A stretch of 64,000 nt of DNA from Mycetohabitans sp. B8 (GCF_021991875.1 NZ_JAHLKR010000017.1:62001-126000), one strand, 5' to 3'. Counted from the first letter of the stretch, positions 37,460 through 47,184 are shown. Numbers and translations are program-made. The notes: generated from the sequence alone by a model not told the origin.

Positions 37460-38617
37460 ATGCTCAGGACAGTAGCAACTAAAGCAGCTAAAATTGGCGG
37501 CGGTTTCGTGGGAGGCGTGATCATCGACCGTCTATCCAAAAGGGACAACAATGCTAACGAAACAGAGACAGTTCAAACGACAAATTCACCGAAAGCCCCT
37601 AATTCTATCTTGCAAACTGGTAACCAACGCCTTGGTGATATAAGCCGACGCATCGCGCCAACAGAAGGGGCAAATCCTATCATCGAAGGTATTACTCATC
37701 AATATGACAAGCGTGTGGGTTTGGTGGACAAATGTCGGACTTTGATCACGCAACCCTCTCAGTCAGTGCAGAATGCGCAAACAGCATTCCAGGATCTAGC
37801 CGATGATGCTAGGACGGTGCAAGGCGCCTTCAACATTACGCGCGGAAATGCCTCGATTACACCGCAAGAGGCGACTCAAATTACTGGCGCTGTGATAGCA
37901 GATACGGCTCAAGGCGCGTACAAGACAGCGCGGGGCGCCGCCAGTGCGGCACTCGCAAGCGTCACCACAACACCAGAAGGTATCCAGCAAGTCGCAGAAG
38001 CGATTAAAGGTCGTGCTACGCATGATGCGGCTGCAGCCGCAGCCGGTTTAACGGCGACAACCGCTGTGGCAACGGCCCTCGGCATGGTTCCCCATCCCGC
38101 CGCCCAAGCTGCCTCTATTGTTCTTAAAGTAGGTGGAGCAGCCGCAGCGGGTGCGGATCTTTCCGAAAAGGCGCGCAAAGCATCGGGTAAGACAAGTGGC
38201 AGCGCGGCAAAAAAGGTGATTGGGGAAGTGCTGCGCGAGAAGGCGACCAATAAGGCGCCCAGCGATACGGCACCAGCACCCTCTACTTCGTTGACTGCAG
38301 CGGCTAAATCTAACCCAATTAATTTTTTTCATGCGATGCAATTAGCGTCAAAGGGGCACCAGAATTCACAGATGAGCTTGACGCAGTGTGTGGAAAAATG
38401 GATGGATAAAAATTGGGCGCCAACGGCCAAAGAAAGCTCTAGCAAAGATCTGTTTTTACGGCAAGACTCTAGCTCGATGGAAAAAGGCGTGGCACTTGAT
38501 GAGGAAGAAGTTGAGACAGAAAACGATGAGAATACGGCGGAACCCTCCTCAGCAGCGAGCGCGCAAAACATTGAGTCTGTCGCGTTGCGCGTTCCGCTAG
38601 CCATCGATCGCACGTGA
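37460..38617 (+). CDS. Ala-rich protein of unknown function
   Basis: 385 residues with a strong ribosome binding site (AGGAGGTAGA before ATG). The N-terminus (MLRTVATKAAKIGGGFVGGV) has a short hydrophobic run. A long Ala/Thr-rich middle (about 145-235, including ALGMVPHPAAQAASIVLKVG) is moderately hydrophobic and may insert in membranes. The C-terminal 60 residues are acidic (GVALDEEEVETENDENTAEP). There are no enzyme motifs. Its composition is less GC-rich than core genes around it and its codon third positions are mixed, so it looks acquired. The layout resembles that of the 933-residue protein but I see no sequence match, and there is no hrpII box upstream. Confidence 0.68.
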   Translation: MLRTVATKAAKIGGGFVGGVIIDRLSKRDNNANETETVQTTNSPKAPNSILQTGNQRLGDISRRIAPTEGANPIIEGITHQYDKRVGLVDKCRTLITQPSQSVQNAQTAFQDLADDARTVQGAFNITRGNASITPQEATQITGAVIADTAQGAYKTARGAASAALASVTTTPEGIQQVAEAIKGRATHDAAAAAAGLTATTAVATALGMVPHPAAQAASIVLKVGGAAAAGADLSEKARKASGKTSGSAAKKVIGEVLREKATNKAPSDTAPAPSTSLTAAAKSNPINFFHAMQLASKGHQNSQMSLTQCVEKWMDKNWAPTAKESSSKDLFLRQDSSSMEKGVALDEEEVETENDENTAEPSSAASAQNIESVALRVPLAIDRT

Positions 38618-39051
38618 TTTGAATATAATTATAATGCGCATTAAGAAAGGATGCGAACACACGTGCACTACGGCTGCCGCTGGGTGCACGTGCTGCTGTG
38701 CTGGCAAAACTGGCAGCAGCCAGGCAAGCGCTCACCGCCCCAATGATGCTTCAAAACCGTATTTAAGCAACGTCATGAGCTAGAATTGCTTAATATGCGC
38801 AAGCCAGCCATATGAGTCAACTGGGCGATATACAAACGACTCAACACGCTTGCAAATCTTGAAGACGCCAAAAAGGACTTGGAGGACTTGCGCAAATCGA
38901 GAGGTGCGCAAGTGCGTACTCGCCGCACGGGTTGCTGGCTGAACCCCGCTTGTTTGATGTGTTACCGACACTGGTGGATTCGAATTCTGCTTCTCTCCAA
39001 ACGCGCAGCTATACGAGCAGTTCGACGGCACGCGCCGGTGCGGCGCGCGCA
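38618..39051. other. Intergenic region after the unknown gene
   Basis: Nothing I can support. A plus-strand 15-codon frame at 38812 (MSQLGDIQTTQHACKS) is too short to call. The 38977-39027 part is the DNA downstream of the pilE-like gene. Confidence 0.4.
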
Positions 39052-39591
39052 TCATCGAGTCCAGCAATACGTCTGCTCGTGCCATCGCGGGAGAATACGC
39101 GCCGGGTCCGACGGACTAGCGGATCCGCCCGCAGCCCCAGCTGCGCCGGAATTGCTTCGCTGTCCCGTGGCGTCGAGCTTGAACGCACCGCACAGGTGAT
39201 CGTCGGCCATCGGCCCGTCGTGCAGCGGCTCGGCCACCACGGAGTACCCGCCATTGACCCGCGTCGCACCGGTAACCCGTAGCGCATAGGCGGCGCGCGC
39301 ACCCGGCGGTACGCGCCCGAACTCTGTCGGAAGTACAATGGAATCCGTGACGATGCCAGTCCCACCGAGCGCCTGCGTACGCTGTACGAGTTGGATCTCG
39401 ACATAGTGAGCAGCGCGATAAACGGCGCTGACGGCGGCTACCCGCATACTGCGGCGCATTTGCTCACGATACGTTGGCAACGCATATGTTGCGAGGATAG
39501 CAACGAGCGCCAATACCATCGCCAGTTCGACCAGCGTCATGCCCCGGCACCGTACCGTGCTCAAAACGGCCTGCGGGCCACGAACCGCCAT
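39052..39591 (-). CDS. pilE: Type IV minor pilin, PilE-like
   Basis: 179 residues from ATG 39591; a TTG near 39565, just at the pilX stop, would give a short 8-residue leader. The prepilin motif is CRG then MTLVELAMVLALVAILATYA, cut after Gly by PilD, with Glu at +5; Met replaces the usual Phe at +1. The mature domain contains TRVNGGYSVVAEPLHDGPMA. In this family the minor pilins prime pilus assembly and hold adhesins. It is the last gene of the fimT-pilV-pilW-pilX-pilE operon and the source of the stray copy at 36140. Confidence 0.88.
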   Translation of the reverse strand: MAVRGPQAVLSTVRCRGMTLVELAMVLALVAILATYALPTYREQMRRSMRVAAVSAVYRAAHYVEIQLVQRTQALGGTGIVTDSIVLPTEFGRVPPGARAAYALRVTGATRVNGGYSVVAEPLHDGPMADDHLCGAFKLDATGQRSNSGAAGAAGGSASPSDPARILPRWHEQTYCWTR

Positions 39592-40085
39592 CCGGTACGC
39601 ACCGTCCGCTGCGCGTCGCCAACCCACATGATCGCCTGCAACCATATCTCGCTCTCCTCATCGACCGCGAAGCCGCGCGCGGTCAGCAGATAAGCGGTCG
39701 CGCCAGCCTCTGAGACATTCACCACCTCGATCAGGCACTGCGGCGCCCGCCCGCCGGCACGCCAGCGACGCACCGGCTGTATCGCGCTACCGGCCTCCCC
39801 GTCGAATAGCGCGCGCTGATGCCATGCTGGCATGGCCTGTGGGCTCGGTGTGACACCATGGACCGGTGCACCGATGTCGAACGCATGCGTCACGTAACGT
39901 TCGCACCATCGCAGCGCCGAATCCGCTGCATGAAATGCTTCGATATGCGCGACGAGTCCACGCTCCATGCGCGCCGTCGAGCGCACCGCATCCAACGATG
40001 AGCCGAGTAGCGCAGTCAACGCGAAAGCAAATATCAACACGAGCGGCAGCACACTGCCACGCTGTCTGAGCAACGCGCGCGTCAT
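39561..40085 (-). CDS. pilX: Type IV pilus assembly protein PilX
   Basis: 174 residues. The N-terminus reads MTRALLRQRGSVLPLVLIFA, the PilX_N form with Gly-Ser-Val-Leu-Pro. It lacks the classic Glu+5, as many PilX do. It has the long hydrophobic helix and a domain with few conserved features. Its ATG overlaps the pilW stop by one base (TGATG), and the downstream pilE start lies inside its end. Minor pilin of the priming complex. Confidence 0.88.
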   Translation of the reverse strand: MTRALLRQRGSVLPLVLIFAFALTALLGSSLDAVRSTARMERGLVAHIEAFHAADSALRWCERYVTHAFDIGAPVHGVTPSPQAMPAWHQRALFDGEAGSAIQPVRRWRAGGRAPQCLIEVVNVSEAGATAYLLTARGFAVDEESEIWLQAIMWVGDAQRTVRTGWRFVARRPF

Positions 40086-40933
40086 CACGTGCCGCCCGCA
40101 ACGGCGTTGCGAATCGCCACGCGGCGCATCCATGCGGTACGGACCCGTCGATCGGCCGGCATCACCCGATTACCGTCGCAGTCCAGGTAGGCCGTCGGAC
40201 GCGTCGTCACCGGTCCGCGCGACACGACGCAGACATCGATGGCTACGATACGACGCCAATCCGGCTCGGATAATGACGACGCGCGAACCGCGGCGTGAGC
40301 GCCGGCGAGCCAATAGGACAACCGCAACTGCTCGATCCCATCGACTAACGGCTGTGCCGTCACGTCGTGGCCATTGCCCCGGCAATAAAGCTCCGGTTGG
40401 TCGGGCGTACGCGTCTGAACGTAGAAACGCACCGCAATCGTGTCGCCCGTCACGTTCTGGCCTAGGCAATCGGTGGGCCAGTTGTCTTTTGATGGCCAGG
40501 TCGCCACCGGGTCAGCCGCATACCGAAAAACCACGCCATCCGAGTCGTGCATGACCGCGCGGCACCGCCCAGCTTGCTCGCGTTCGGGTATACCGCGCTC
40601 ACAACCGAAGATCGGCGGGCCGCGTGTCGTCTCATCCGCGGCGAGCGCATCGGAGGCTTCGACCGCCCACGTCGCCGTTGAGGCCGTTGAGGCGCGCGAT
40701 GTCCGTGGAAAAACCTGCGGCATTCCGGCAAGTCTTGCATGCGCCACAATGATCTCCAGCGCCTGTTGGCCGGCGGCCGCGGCTCGGCGAGTCTCGTCGA
40801 CATGACTGGCCGTCCCGCTGAGCGCACCGTACGACCCGGCCAGCAAAAGCATGAGCATCAAGCCAATGGTCGATGAAAGGAGCAATTCCATCAGCGTATG
40901 CCCCCCAGCACGCCTGCGTGACACGCTGATCAT
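40085..40933 (-). CDS. pilW: Type IV pilus assembly protein PilW
   Basis: 282 residues. The prepilin signature is RRAGG then HTLMELLLSSTIGLMLMLLL, with Glu in +5. It is a minor pilin and the longest in the operon. The mature domain has several Cys (CERGIPEREQ, CRAVMHD, CLGQNVTGD, CRGNGHD), which may form disulfides outside the cell. It overlaps pilV by 4 bases (ATGA) and pilX by one. Confidence 0.88.
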   Translation of the reverse strand: MISVSRRRAGGHTLMELLLSSTIGLMLMLLLAGSYGALSGTASHVDETRRAAAAGQQALEIIVAHARLAGMPQVFPRTSRASTASTATWAVEASDALAADETTRGPPIFGCERGIPEREQAGRCRAVMHDSDGVVFRYAADPVATWPSKDNWPTDCLGQNVTGDTIAVRFYVQTRTPDQPELYCRGNGHDVTAQPLVDGIEQLRLSYWLAGAHAAVRASSLSEPDWRRIVAIDVCVVSRGPVTTRPTAYLDCDGNRVMPADRRVRTAWMRRVAIRNAVAGGT

Positions 40934-41427
40934 TCGAGGAAGCCCAGCGATAGGCAGCGGCGCACATATCCGTCGGGCGGCACGGTCATCCCGCGACACG
41001 CCGCCGCCCGCTGCGACGTGTCGGCGGCCGGTTCCGACCATTCGAGTATCAGCACGTGGGCACCGTCCGGATCGCGTTCCACCATCACGGTACCGTTGAG
41101 CAGTTGGCGTGACGCATCCCGACTCGCGAACGCGAGCGCCACAGATTGCGGGTGCCCGGCACGCATCAACTCGAGCGCGGCGTCCGCGATCAACGCCGCT
41201 CGCATACGATTCGACAAAGCTTGATCCGAACGCACTATCGCCTGCCACGCCGCGCCCGCGCCAACGATGGCCACCGCGGCCAATGCAGTGGCGACCGCGG
41301 CCTCGATCATCGTGGCGCCGACCACGCCCGGCCGTGGCACACGTAACGCACGCGATGGCACCCGGACCGTGGACGGGACCGCGCCGGTCCCCCGCAGCCG
41401 GCTCGATAAGCCGCGCGAGAAACTCAT
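40930..41427 (-). CDS. pilV: Type IV pilus modification protein PilV
   Basis: 165 residues from ATG 41427, which overlaps the fimT stop (ATGA). The pilin helix is GATMIEAAVATALAAVAIVG; the leader is unusually long (about 35 residues) and basic. The rest is short with a Cys pair near the C-terminus (CRGMTV and RRCLSLG). Minor pilin of the same operon. Confidence 0.82.
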   Translation of the reverse strand: MSFSRGLSSRLRGTGAVPSTVRVPSRALRVPRPGVVGATMIEAAVATALAAVAIVGAGAAWQAIVRSDQALSNRMRAALIADAALELMRAGHPQSVALAFASRDASRQLLNGTVMVERDPDGAHVLILEWSEPAADTSQRAAACRGMTVPPDGYVRRCLSLGFLE

Positions 41428-41975
41428 CTGCGATACGCATCGGCACGGATCAACGCACGGCCACCGGCCGCAAGACGAACATGCAACGCCGCAATACGCG
41501 GTGACGCGTGCGCTGCGCGCACCGCAAAGCCGCGAAAGCTGCCAGCGGATAAGCCGGCGGGCGGCAGAAATCTCATTTCCGTCGTACTGCCGGTGATCGT
41601 CACATCGCTCACAGCCGGTTGTACGTGGAGCAGGACTGGCCGCGCGCTGACGCCAGGCTGCCGGGTCTGCACCAGCCAGCCGCAGGACCAGTCCAGCGCG
41701 CCCGTGGCGCACGCTCGGCCAGGTAAGATGCACCGGCCCGCGCCATCCGAGCGGCAGACCGTCACCGGCGCCTGCCGCGCCACAGCCTCGCTGCGTGCCA
41801 ACGACAACGTGCGCGCCAGTGCACGCGCTGCCGCCCGAATCTGCTCACGCGAACGCCATTCGTCGAGCGACGGAATCGCCCATGCCGCCAATGCCAATGA
41901 AATCGCCATGACCGTACCCGTCTCGGTCAGCATGAATCCGCGCCGCGGCGCGGCTCGATATCGTTCCACCGTCAT
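41424..41975 (-). CDS. FimT/GspH-type minor pseudopilin
   Basis: 183 residues from the ATG at 41975, which has a strong ribosome binding site (TAGGAGGC). The prepilin site is RRG then FMLTETGTVMAISLALAAWA. It continues with SREQIRAAARALARTLSLAR, as in FimT/GspH, and VARQAPVTVCRSDGAG. It is the first gene of the minor pilin operon, the usual place of FimT/FimU. The long frame extending to 42086 is not coding. Confidence 0.88.
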   Translation of the reverse strand: MTVERYRAAPRRGFMLTETGTVMAISLALAAWAIPSLDEWRSREQIRAAARALARTLSLARSEAVARQAPVTVCRSDGAGRCILPGRACATGALDWSCGWLVQTRQPGVSARPVLLHVQPAVSDVTITGSTTEMRFLPPAGLSAGSFRGFAVRAAHASPRIAALHVRLAAGGRALIRADAYRR

Positions 41976-42204
41976 GCCTCCTAAATGCCCGCGACACGCA
42001 ACGCCCGATGCGTTGCAATTGACGAACACTGTAGGACGGCGCGCAGCGCGCAACAATTGACCGAATGGCCGGTGGCGCCGGACCACGCGCTTGCGCTCGC
42101 TTCGCGTCGCGGATCTTTAACCGCGCGCGTCGAAATACACGCGATGCGGCGCAATGGTGGACAGCGATATAAGATGAGAAACGCGATGACGCCGTCAGAG
42201 GCGC

Positions 42205-42699
42205 CTATGACTGCCGCTTGCGCGACGTGGGGCCGGACGCGCCGGCTGCGGATCGACCAAATTCATCGATCAAATTCTTGAACTCGGACACGTCCTCAAA
42301 ACGCTTATACACCGACGCGAAACGCACGTAGGCGATCTTGTCGAGCTTGCGCAATTCGTCCATCACCAGCTCGCCAAGCCGTTCGCTGCGCACCTCGCGT
42401 TCGCCCGATGCCAGCAACTGGTACTCGACACGCGCCACCGCCTCGTCGATCGCGTCGGCGGCCACAGGCCGCTTGCGCAACGCAAGTTGCATGCTGGACA
42501 GAATCTTGCGGCGGTCGAATTCGACTCGCGTGCCATCTTTCTTGACAACCGTCGGCAGCGCGAGTTCGACCCGCTCGTATGTCGTGAAGCGCTTGTCGCA
42601 AGCCGGGCAGCGACGACGGCGGCGGATCGCTGCGCCGTCCTCCGACACGCGCGAATCCACCACTTGGGTGTCTTCGTGCCGACAAAACGGGCAGCGCAT
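42205..42699 (-). CDS. nrdR: Transcriptional repressor NrdR
   Basis: It senses ATP/dATP and represses ribonucleotide reductase genes. 164 residues, slightly longer than the usual 150. A zinc ribbon ([15 protein letters not shown] with CPAC) is followed by the ATP-cone ([20 protein letters not shown]). It lies 18 bases after glyA on the same strand, the usual neighbour in beta-proteobacteria, so it is likely cotranscribed with glyA and under the same leader control. Confidence 0.97.
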   Translation of the reverse strand: MRCPFCRHEDTQVVDSRVSEDGAAIRRRRRCPACDKRFTTYERVELALPTVVKKDGTRVEFDRRKILSSMQLALRKRPVAADAIDEAVARVEYQLLASGEREVRSERLGELVMDELRKLDKIAYVRFASVYKRFEDVSEFKNLIDEFGRSAAGASGPTSRKRQS

Positions 42700-42717
42700 G
42701 ACGATTCGTCCCGCAGC

Positions 42718-43965
42718 TTACTTGTACACCGGAAACCGGCGCGTGAGTTCGGCGACCTGGCCGCGCACCCGCTCAATGGTTGCCGCGTCGTCTGGATTAT
42801 CCAGCACATCGGCAATCAGGTTGCCGACCTGCTCGGCCTGCTCGGGGCCGAAACCACGCGTGGTCATCGCCGGCGAGCCGAGACGGATGCCGCTGGTCAC
42901 GAATGGCTTTTCCGGATCATTCGGGATCGCATTCTTGTTCACGGTGATATGCGCGGCGCCCAATGCAGCCTCCGCGGCCTTGCCCGTAATCTGCTTCGCA
43001 CGCAGGTCGACCAGCATCACATGGCTCTCGGTGCGGCCGGATACGATCCGCAAGCCACGCTTGACCAGCGTTTCGGCGAGCACGCGCGCATTGTCCACGA
43101 CCTGCTGCTGGTAGGTCTTGAACGCCGGCGCCAGCGCTTCCTTAAACGCGATGGCCTTCGCCGCAATCACGTGCATCAACGGACCACCCTGGATGCCCGG
43201 GAAAATCGCTGAATTGACCGCCTTCTCGTGCTCGGCCTTCATTAGGATCACGCCGCCACGCGGACCGCGCAAGCTCTTGTGCGTGGTCGTCGTCACGAAG
43301 TCAGCATACGGTACCGGGTTCGGATAGACGCCGGCAGCAATCAGTCCCGCATAATGCGCCATGTCTACCATGAAATAGGCGCCGACCGACTTCGCGATCC
43401 GTGCCAGGCGCTCGAAATCAATGCGCAGCGAGAACGCCGATGCGCCCGCGACCAGCAGCTTCGGCTTGTGCTGCTGCGCGAGTTGCTCGGCGGCGTCGTA
43501 ATCGATGTCCTCGTTCTCGTTCAGCCCGTAGCTGACGACATTGAACCACTTGCCGGACAGGTTGACCGGCGAGCCGTGCGTCAGGTGGCCACCGTGCGCG
43601 AGGCTCATACCCATGATCGTATCGCCCGGCTTGAGAACCGCGAAGAACACCCCTTGATTGGCCTGCGAACCCGAATTGGGTTGTACGTTCGCCGCCTCCG
43701 CGCCAAACAGCTGCTTGACCCGTTCGATCGCTAACTGCTCGACCACATCGACATATTCGCAGCCGCCGTAGTACCGCTTGCCGGGATACCCTTCGGCGTA
43801 CTTGTTGGTCAGTTGGGAGCCCTGGGCTGCCATCACCGCCGGGCTCGTATAGTTTTCCGACGCGATCAGCTCGATATGGTCTTCTTGCCGGCGGTTCTCG
43901 TTCTGAATCGCCTGCCAGACTTGCGGATCGACGTTCGCAATGGTTTGCTCGGCTTTGTCAAACAT
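42718..43965 (-). CDS. glyA: Serine hydroxymethyltransferase
   Basis: It interconverts serine and glycine while making 5,10-methylene-THF, the main source of one-carbon units. 415 residues, normal length. The PLP lysine is in [15 protein letters not shown]; the N-terminal [15 protein letters not shown] and [15 protein letters not shown] are typical. A putative ZTP riboswitch lies in the leader, about 155 bases upstream of the start. nrdR follows closely. Confidence 0.98.
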   Translation of the reverse strand: MFDKAEQTIANVDPQVWQAIQNENRRQEDHIELIASENYTSPAVMAAQGSQLTNKYAEGYPGKRYYGGCEYVDVVEQLAIERVKQLFGAEAANVQPNSGSQANQGVFFAVLKPGDTIMGMSLAHGGHLTHGSPVNLSGKWFNVVSYGLNENEDIDYDAAEQLAQQHKPKLLVAGASAFSLRIDFERLARIAKSVGAYFMVDMAHYAGLIAAGVYPNPVPYADFVTTTTHKSLRGPRGGVILMKAEHEKAVNSAIFPGIQGGPLMHVIAAKAIAFKEALAPAFKTYQQQVVDNARVLAETLVKRGLRIVSGRTESHVMLVDLRAKQITGKAAEAALGAAHITVNKNAIPNDPEKPFVTSGIRLGSPAMTTRGFGPEQAEQVGNLIADVLDNPDDAATIERVRGQVAELTRRFPVYK

Positions 43966-44120
43966 GCGTCAGTTCCCTTTAATGTTCAAACGGTTAACCG
44001 AATCGGTGCACTGTCGCGCCTACGGCAGGGATACGGTCCTGGAACGGCTTAGCGGAAGGAGACTTCCGATGACGCAAGGACAGGACAGCCCGGGTGACGC
44101 AACGACTGCGACCGGATCAC

Positions 44121-44212
44121 GGCTGCCCAGGCGAACGGCAAGACTGCACCCCGCGCTTCACGGTGGTCATTCCACCTCCGACTTCAAAGTCGCTATCGCC
44201 AGTTACGCAGGG
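44121..44212 (-). promoter_or_regulatory. ZMP/ZTP (pfl) riboswitch in the glyA leader
   Basis: Read on the minus strand, the first subdomain is GTAACTGGCG ... GGTGGAATGACCACC (stem GGTGG/CCACC) then GAAGCG, and after a spacer comes TTCGCCTGGGCAGCC. The pfl motif is defined by a GACUGGCG-type 5' part, a GGUGG-type stem and a 3' CCGCCUGGGC loop; here only the first C of the latter differs. ZTP riboswitches commonly control glyA and purine or folate genes. ZMP builds up when 10-formyl-THF is low, which would raise glyA expression. A hairpin CGGAAGTCTCCTTCCG at about 44054-44069 may be part of the expression platform. Confidence 0.78.
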
Positions 44213-44376
44213 TTAGGCGCGTTAGTGTATTGGAAGGGTGCTGAATAGGCAACTGAGCGTGACATTTAAAAACGCCCGTTCTTTTTTCCGTCATTGCGAT
44301 GTCGCGGCTGCTTATACGCAGCGCGACACCGTTCATCATTCGAGACTGTCACACGCGTTCCGGTAGAATCCCGCGG

Positions 44377-44841
44377 ATGAACATGATCTCGCCTGAACCG
44401 GCAGCCCAGCCCGGCTTTACGTGGCCGGTACGCGTATATTTCGAGGACACCGACGCCGGCGGCATTGTCTTCTACGCCAATTACCTCAAGTTCTTCGAGC
44501 GGGCCCGCACCGAGTGGCTGCGTGCATGCGGCATCGACCAGCAGCGGCTGGCCGACGCCCAGCAGGTCATGTTCGTCGTGCGCAGCACCGCCGTCGACTA
44601 CCGCGCCCCGGCGCGCCTGGACGACGTGCTCATCATCGACAGTCGCATCGAGCGGCTCGGCCCCGCCTCGGTTGATTTTTACCAACAGGCAAGTTGCGAC
44701 GGCAAAGTGCTCTGCACCGGCACAATCCGCGTGGCCTGCGTCCAGCGCGCGACAATCCGGCCCGTGCCACTGCCTGACAATGTACGCCAAGCGCTGTTGA
44801 GCCGCCCGCGCGACGCGGGGCTGTCAACGCTCGCACGCTGA
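44377..44841 (+). CDS. ybgC: Tol-Pal system acyl-CoA thioesterase YbgC
   Basis: A hotdog-fold thioesterase encoded at the head of tol-pal clusters; it may link phospholipid metabolism with envelope maintenance. 154 residues from ATG 44377 (MNMISPEPAAQPGFTW). The active-site motif is FEDTDAGGIVFYANYLKF with the catalytic Asp. The upstream frame to 44299 is not needed. tolQ follows after 55 bases. Confidence 0.93.
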   Translation: MNMISPEPAAQPGFTWPVRVYFEDTDAGGIVFYANYLKFFERARTEWLRACGIDQQRLADAQQVMFVVRSTAVDYRAPARLDDVLIIDSRIERLGPASVDFYQQASCDGKVLCTGTIRVACVQRATIRPVPLPDNVRQALLSRPRDAGLSTLAR

Positions 44842-44896
44842 CATACGTTGACATTGCACAGAACGTGAGCCGATCCGGGCCACCCAGTGAATCACC

Positions 44897-45574
44897 ATGA
44901 ATAACGCACAAGACCTTTCGATCATTTCGCTCGTATTGAACGCAAGCCTGCTAGCGCAAGCCGTCATGGCATTGTTGCTGTTGCTGTCGCTGATGTCCTG
45001 GACTTTCATCTTCCGTAAATGGTTCTCGATCCGTCGCGCCCGCGCGCAGACTGAATTGTTCGAGCGCAATTTCTGGTCGGGTGGCGACCTGCAGATGCTT
45101 TACCAGGGCGCGGCGAACAATCGTCATACGATTGGCGCCCTCGAGCGGATCTTCGAGTCAGGCATGCGTGAGTTCCTGAAAGCCAAGGAAAAACGCGTCG
45201 CCGACCCCGGCGCGATACTGGATGGTGCGCGTCGCGCGATGCGCGCCGCGTTCCAGCGCGAAATGGACGCGCTCGAGGCCAATCTAGCGTTTCTTGCGTC
45301 GGTCGGCTCGGTGAGCCCGTACATCGGCCTGTTCGGCACTGTCTGGGGCATCATGAACGCGTTTCGCGGGCTTGCAAACGTGCAGCAAGCGACGCTGGCT
45401 AGCGTCGCGCCCGGCATCGCGGAGGCGTTGGTCGCCACCGCCATCGGCCTGTTCGCGGCCATCCCGGCGGTGGTCGCCTATAATCGCTACGCACACGACA
45501 TCGACCGCCTGTCGATCCGCTTCGAGACCTTTATCGAAGAATTTTCGAACATCCTGCAACGGCAGGCTCACTGA
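44897..45574 (+). CDS. tolQ: Tol-Pal proton channel subunit TolQ
   Basis: Inner-membrane protein of 225 residues that with TolR uses the proton motive force to energise TolA. Three transmembrane helices are visible: residues about 10-32 (LNASLLAQAVMALLLLLSLM), 135-155 (SVGSVSPYIGLFGTVWGIMN) and 170-195 (LVATAIGLFAAIPAVVAYNR). The conserved GLFGTVWGI and the Thr/Pro-lined helices are typical of the ExbB/MotA family. Confidence 0.96.
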   Translation: MNNAQDLSIISLVLNASLLAQAVMALLLLLSLMSWTFIFRKWFSIRRARAQTELFERNFWSGGDLQMLYQGAANNRHTIGALERIFESGMREFLKAKEKRVADPGAILDGARRAMRAAFQREMDALEANLAFLASVGSVSPYIGLFGTVWGIMNAFRGLANVQQATLASVAPGIAEALVATAIGLFAAIPAVVAYNRYAHDIDRLSIRFETFIEEFSNILQRQAH

Positions 45575-45585
45575 CGGAGAACCCG

Positions 45586-46038
45586 ATGGCCGGCACTCCG
45601 ATCCGCTCCAGTCTGCGCGGCGGCCGTTCGCGCCGCGCAATGTCCGACATCAACGTCGTTCCGTACATCGACGTGATGCTCGTGCTGCTCGTCATTTTCA
45701 TGGTGACCGCTCCGCTTGTCGCGCCGTCGATCATCAACCTGCCCACGGTCGGCCATGCGGCTCCACAGGAACAGACGCCGCCCGTCATCGTCAATCTCAA
45801 GCCTGACGGCACCATGAGTGTTCAATACAAAGACGACGCGTCGGGCGCCACGCAGGAATGGCCAATGACGCTGGCAGACCTGGACCACTTTGTCGCCGAT
45901 CGAGCGCAAGCTCACCCCGACCAGCCGGTCGTGATCGGCGCGGACAAGTCGGTCAAATACGAAATGGTGATGAACATCATGTCGGAGCTGAAAGCAAACG
46001 GCGTGAAGCGCGTCGGGCTGCTCGTCAAGCCGAAATGA
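45586..46038 (+). CDS. tolR: Tol-Pal proton channel subunit TolR
   Basis: 150 residues. A single helix with the proton-carrying Asp: NVVPYIDVMLVLLVIFMVTA. The periplasmic domain follows with VVIGADKSVKYEMVMNIMSE. It overlaps tolA by 4 bases (ATGA) and starts 11 bases after tolQ. Confidence 0.97.
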   Translation: MAGTPIRSSLRGGRSRRAMSDINVVPYIDVMLVLLVIFMVTAPLVAPSIINLPTVGHAAPQEQTPPVIVNLKPDGTMSVQYKDDASGATQEWPMTLADLDHFVADRAQAHPDQPVVIGADKSVKYEMVMNIMSELKANGVKRVGLLVKPK

Positions 46039-47039
46039 AGCCGAACGCAGGATATCCGTTTGAACCGCCGCGGGAGCGCGGCACGCTGCGCGCACTCGCG
46101 CTCGCCGCGTTGATGCACGTGCTGCTCGCGCTCTTTCTGTACCACGGGATGCAATGGCAAAACAGCCCTCCTGCCGGCGCTGAAGCAGAAATCTGGACGG
46201 AAGTGCCGAGCCCGTCGGCCCCGCCCCCCCCTGCCGCTGCGCCGCCAGCGCAGCTCGCGCCACCGCCAGCACAGCGCGAGGAGGCGGACATCGCGTTGCA
46301 ACAGGAGAAGCGGCGCAAGCAACAAGAGGCGCAGCGCCAGGCGCACCTGGCCGAACAGGAGCGCGTGCGCAGGCAAGCCGAACAACAAGTCGACGCGCAC
46401 CGCCAGCAACTTGCCGCGCAAAAAGCAGCGGCCGAGAAACTGAAGCAGCAGCAGGCGGAAAAATTACGCGAGCAGCAGCTCGCGGCGCAGCAACGGCAGG
46501 GGGCACTGAAGCAGCAGGAAGCGCTGAAAAAGCAGGAAGCGTTGAAGGCACAGCAGTTGAAAGAGCAGCAGGAAAAGCTTGCCCAGGCGAAAAAACAACA
46601 GGAGCAACAAGCGGCCAAGGCCAAGCAGGCGGCCGAGCAGGCCGCGCGCCAGAAGCTCGACCAGGCGCGTCGGGCACGACTGGCGCAGCTGCAGGGCTTG
46701 GCCGGCGATGCGCCCGGGGGTAACGGACTGGCCCAAAGCGGCACAGGCACGGGAAGCGGCGGAACCGCAACGTCGGCTGGCTACGCGGACAAGGTGCAGC
46801 GCCGTGTGCGGCCCAATGTCATCTGGTCCGGGCCCACTGAAGGGCTGGACGCGCTGATTGCCGTACGCTGCGCACCCGACGGTGCGCTGCTCGACGCGCG
46901 CATTGCGCGCAGCAGCGGTAACGCGCAGTGGGACGACGCGGCGCTGCGCGCGGTCCAGCGCTCCGATCCGATGCCGCTGGACACCCATGGCAAGGCACCG
47001 GCAAGCTTCAATATCCGGATGCGGCCTGCCGGCGGATGA
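46035..47039 (+). CDS. tolA: Cell-envelope protein TolA
   Basis: 334 residues from ATG 46035. It spans from the inner membrane to Pal: one N-terminal helix (LRALALAALMHVLLALFLYH), a Pro-rich linker (PSPSAPPPPAAAPPAQLAPP), a long Gln/Lys/Ala/Glu coiled coil (about residues 75-220) and a C-terminal TonB-like domain (VQRRVRPNVIWSGPTEGLDA). The domain order and place between tolR and tolB are typical. A longer frame from 45858 overlaps tolR and is an artefact. Confidence 0.95.
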   Translation: MKPNAGYPFEPPRERGTLRALALAALMHVLLALFLYHGMQWQNSPPAGAEAEIWTEVPSPSAPPPPAAAPPAQLAPPPAQREEADIALQQEKRRKQQEAQRQAHLAEQERVRRQAEQQVDAHRQQLAAQKAAAEKLKQQQAEKLREQQLAAQQRQGALKQQEALKKQEALKAQQLKEQQEKLAQAKKQQEQQAAKAKQAAEQAARQKLDQARRARLAQLQGLAGDAPGGNGLAQSGTGTGSGGTATSAGYADKVQRRVRPNVIWSGPTEGLDALIAVRCAPDGALLDARIARSSGNAQWDDAALRAVQRSDPMPLDTHGKAPASFNIRMRPAGG

Positions 47040-47184
47040 TCGCTTGCTGAGCGCAGCGCATCGACCTGCACGCTCGCAAAGCGTCGCGATGCGAGTGCGC
47101 CAAGGGAACGATCGCCCCGTTTCATGGTCTGCTTCGGGTTGCGGAATCGTCAACAACGTAATCAGGGAAACGTAGGAAAAAGCC

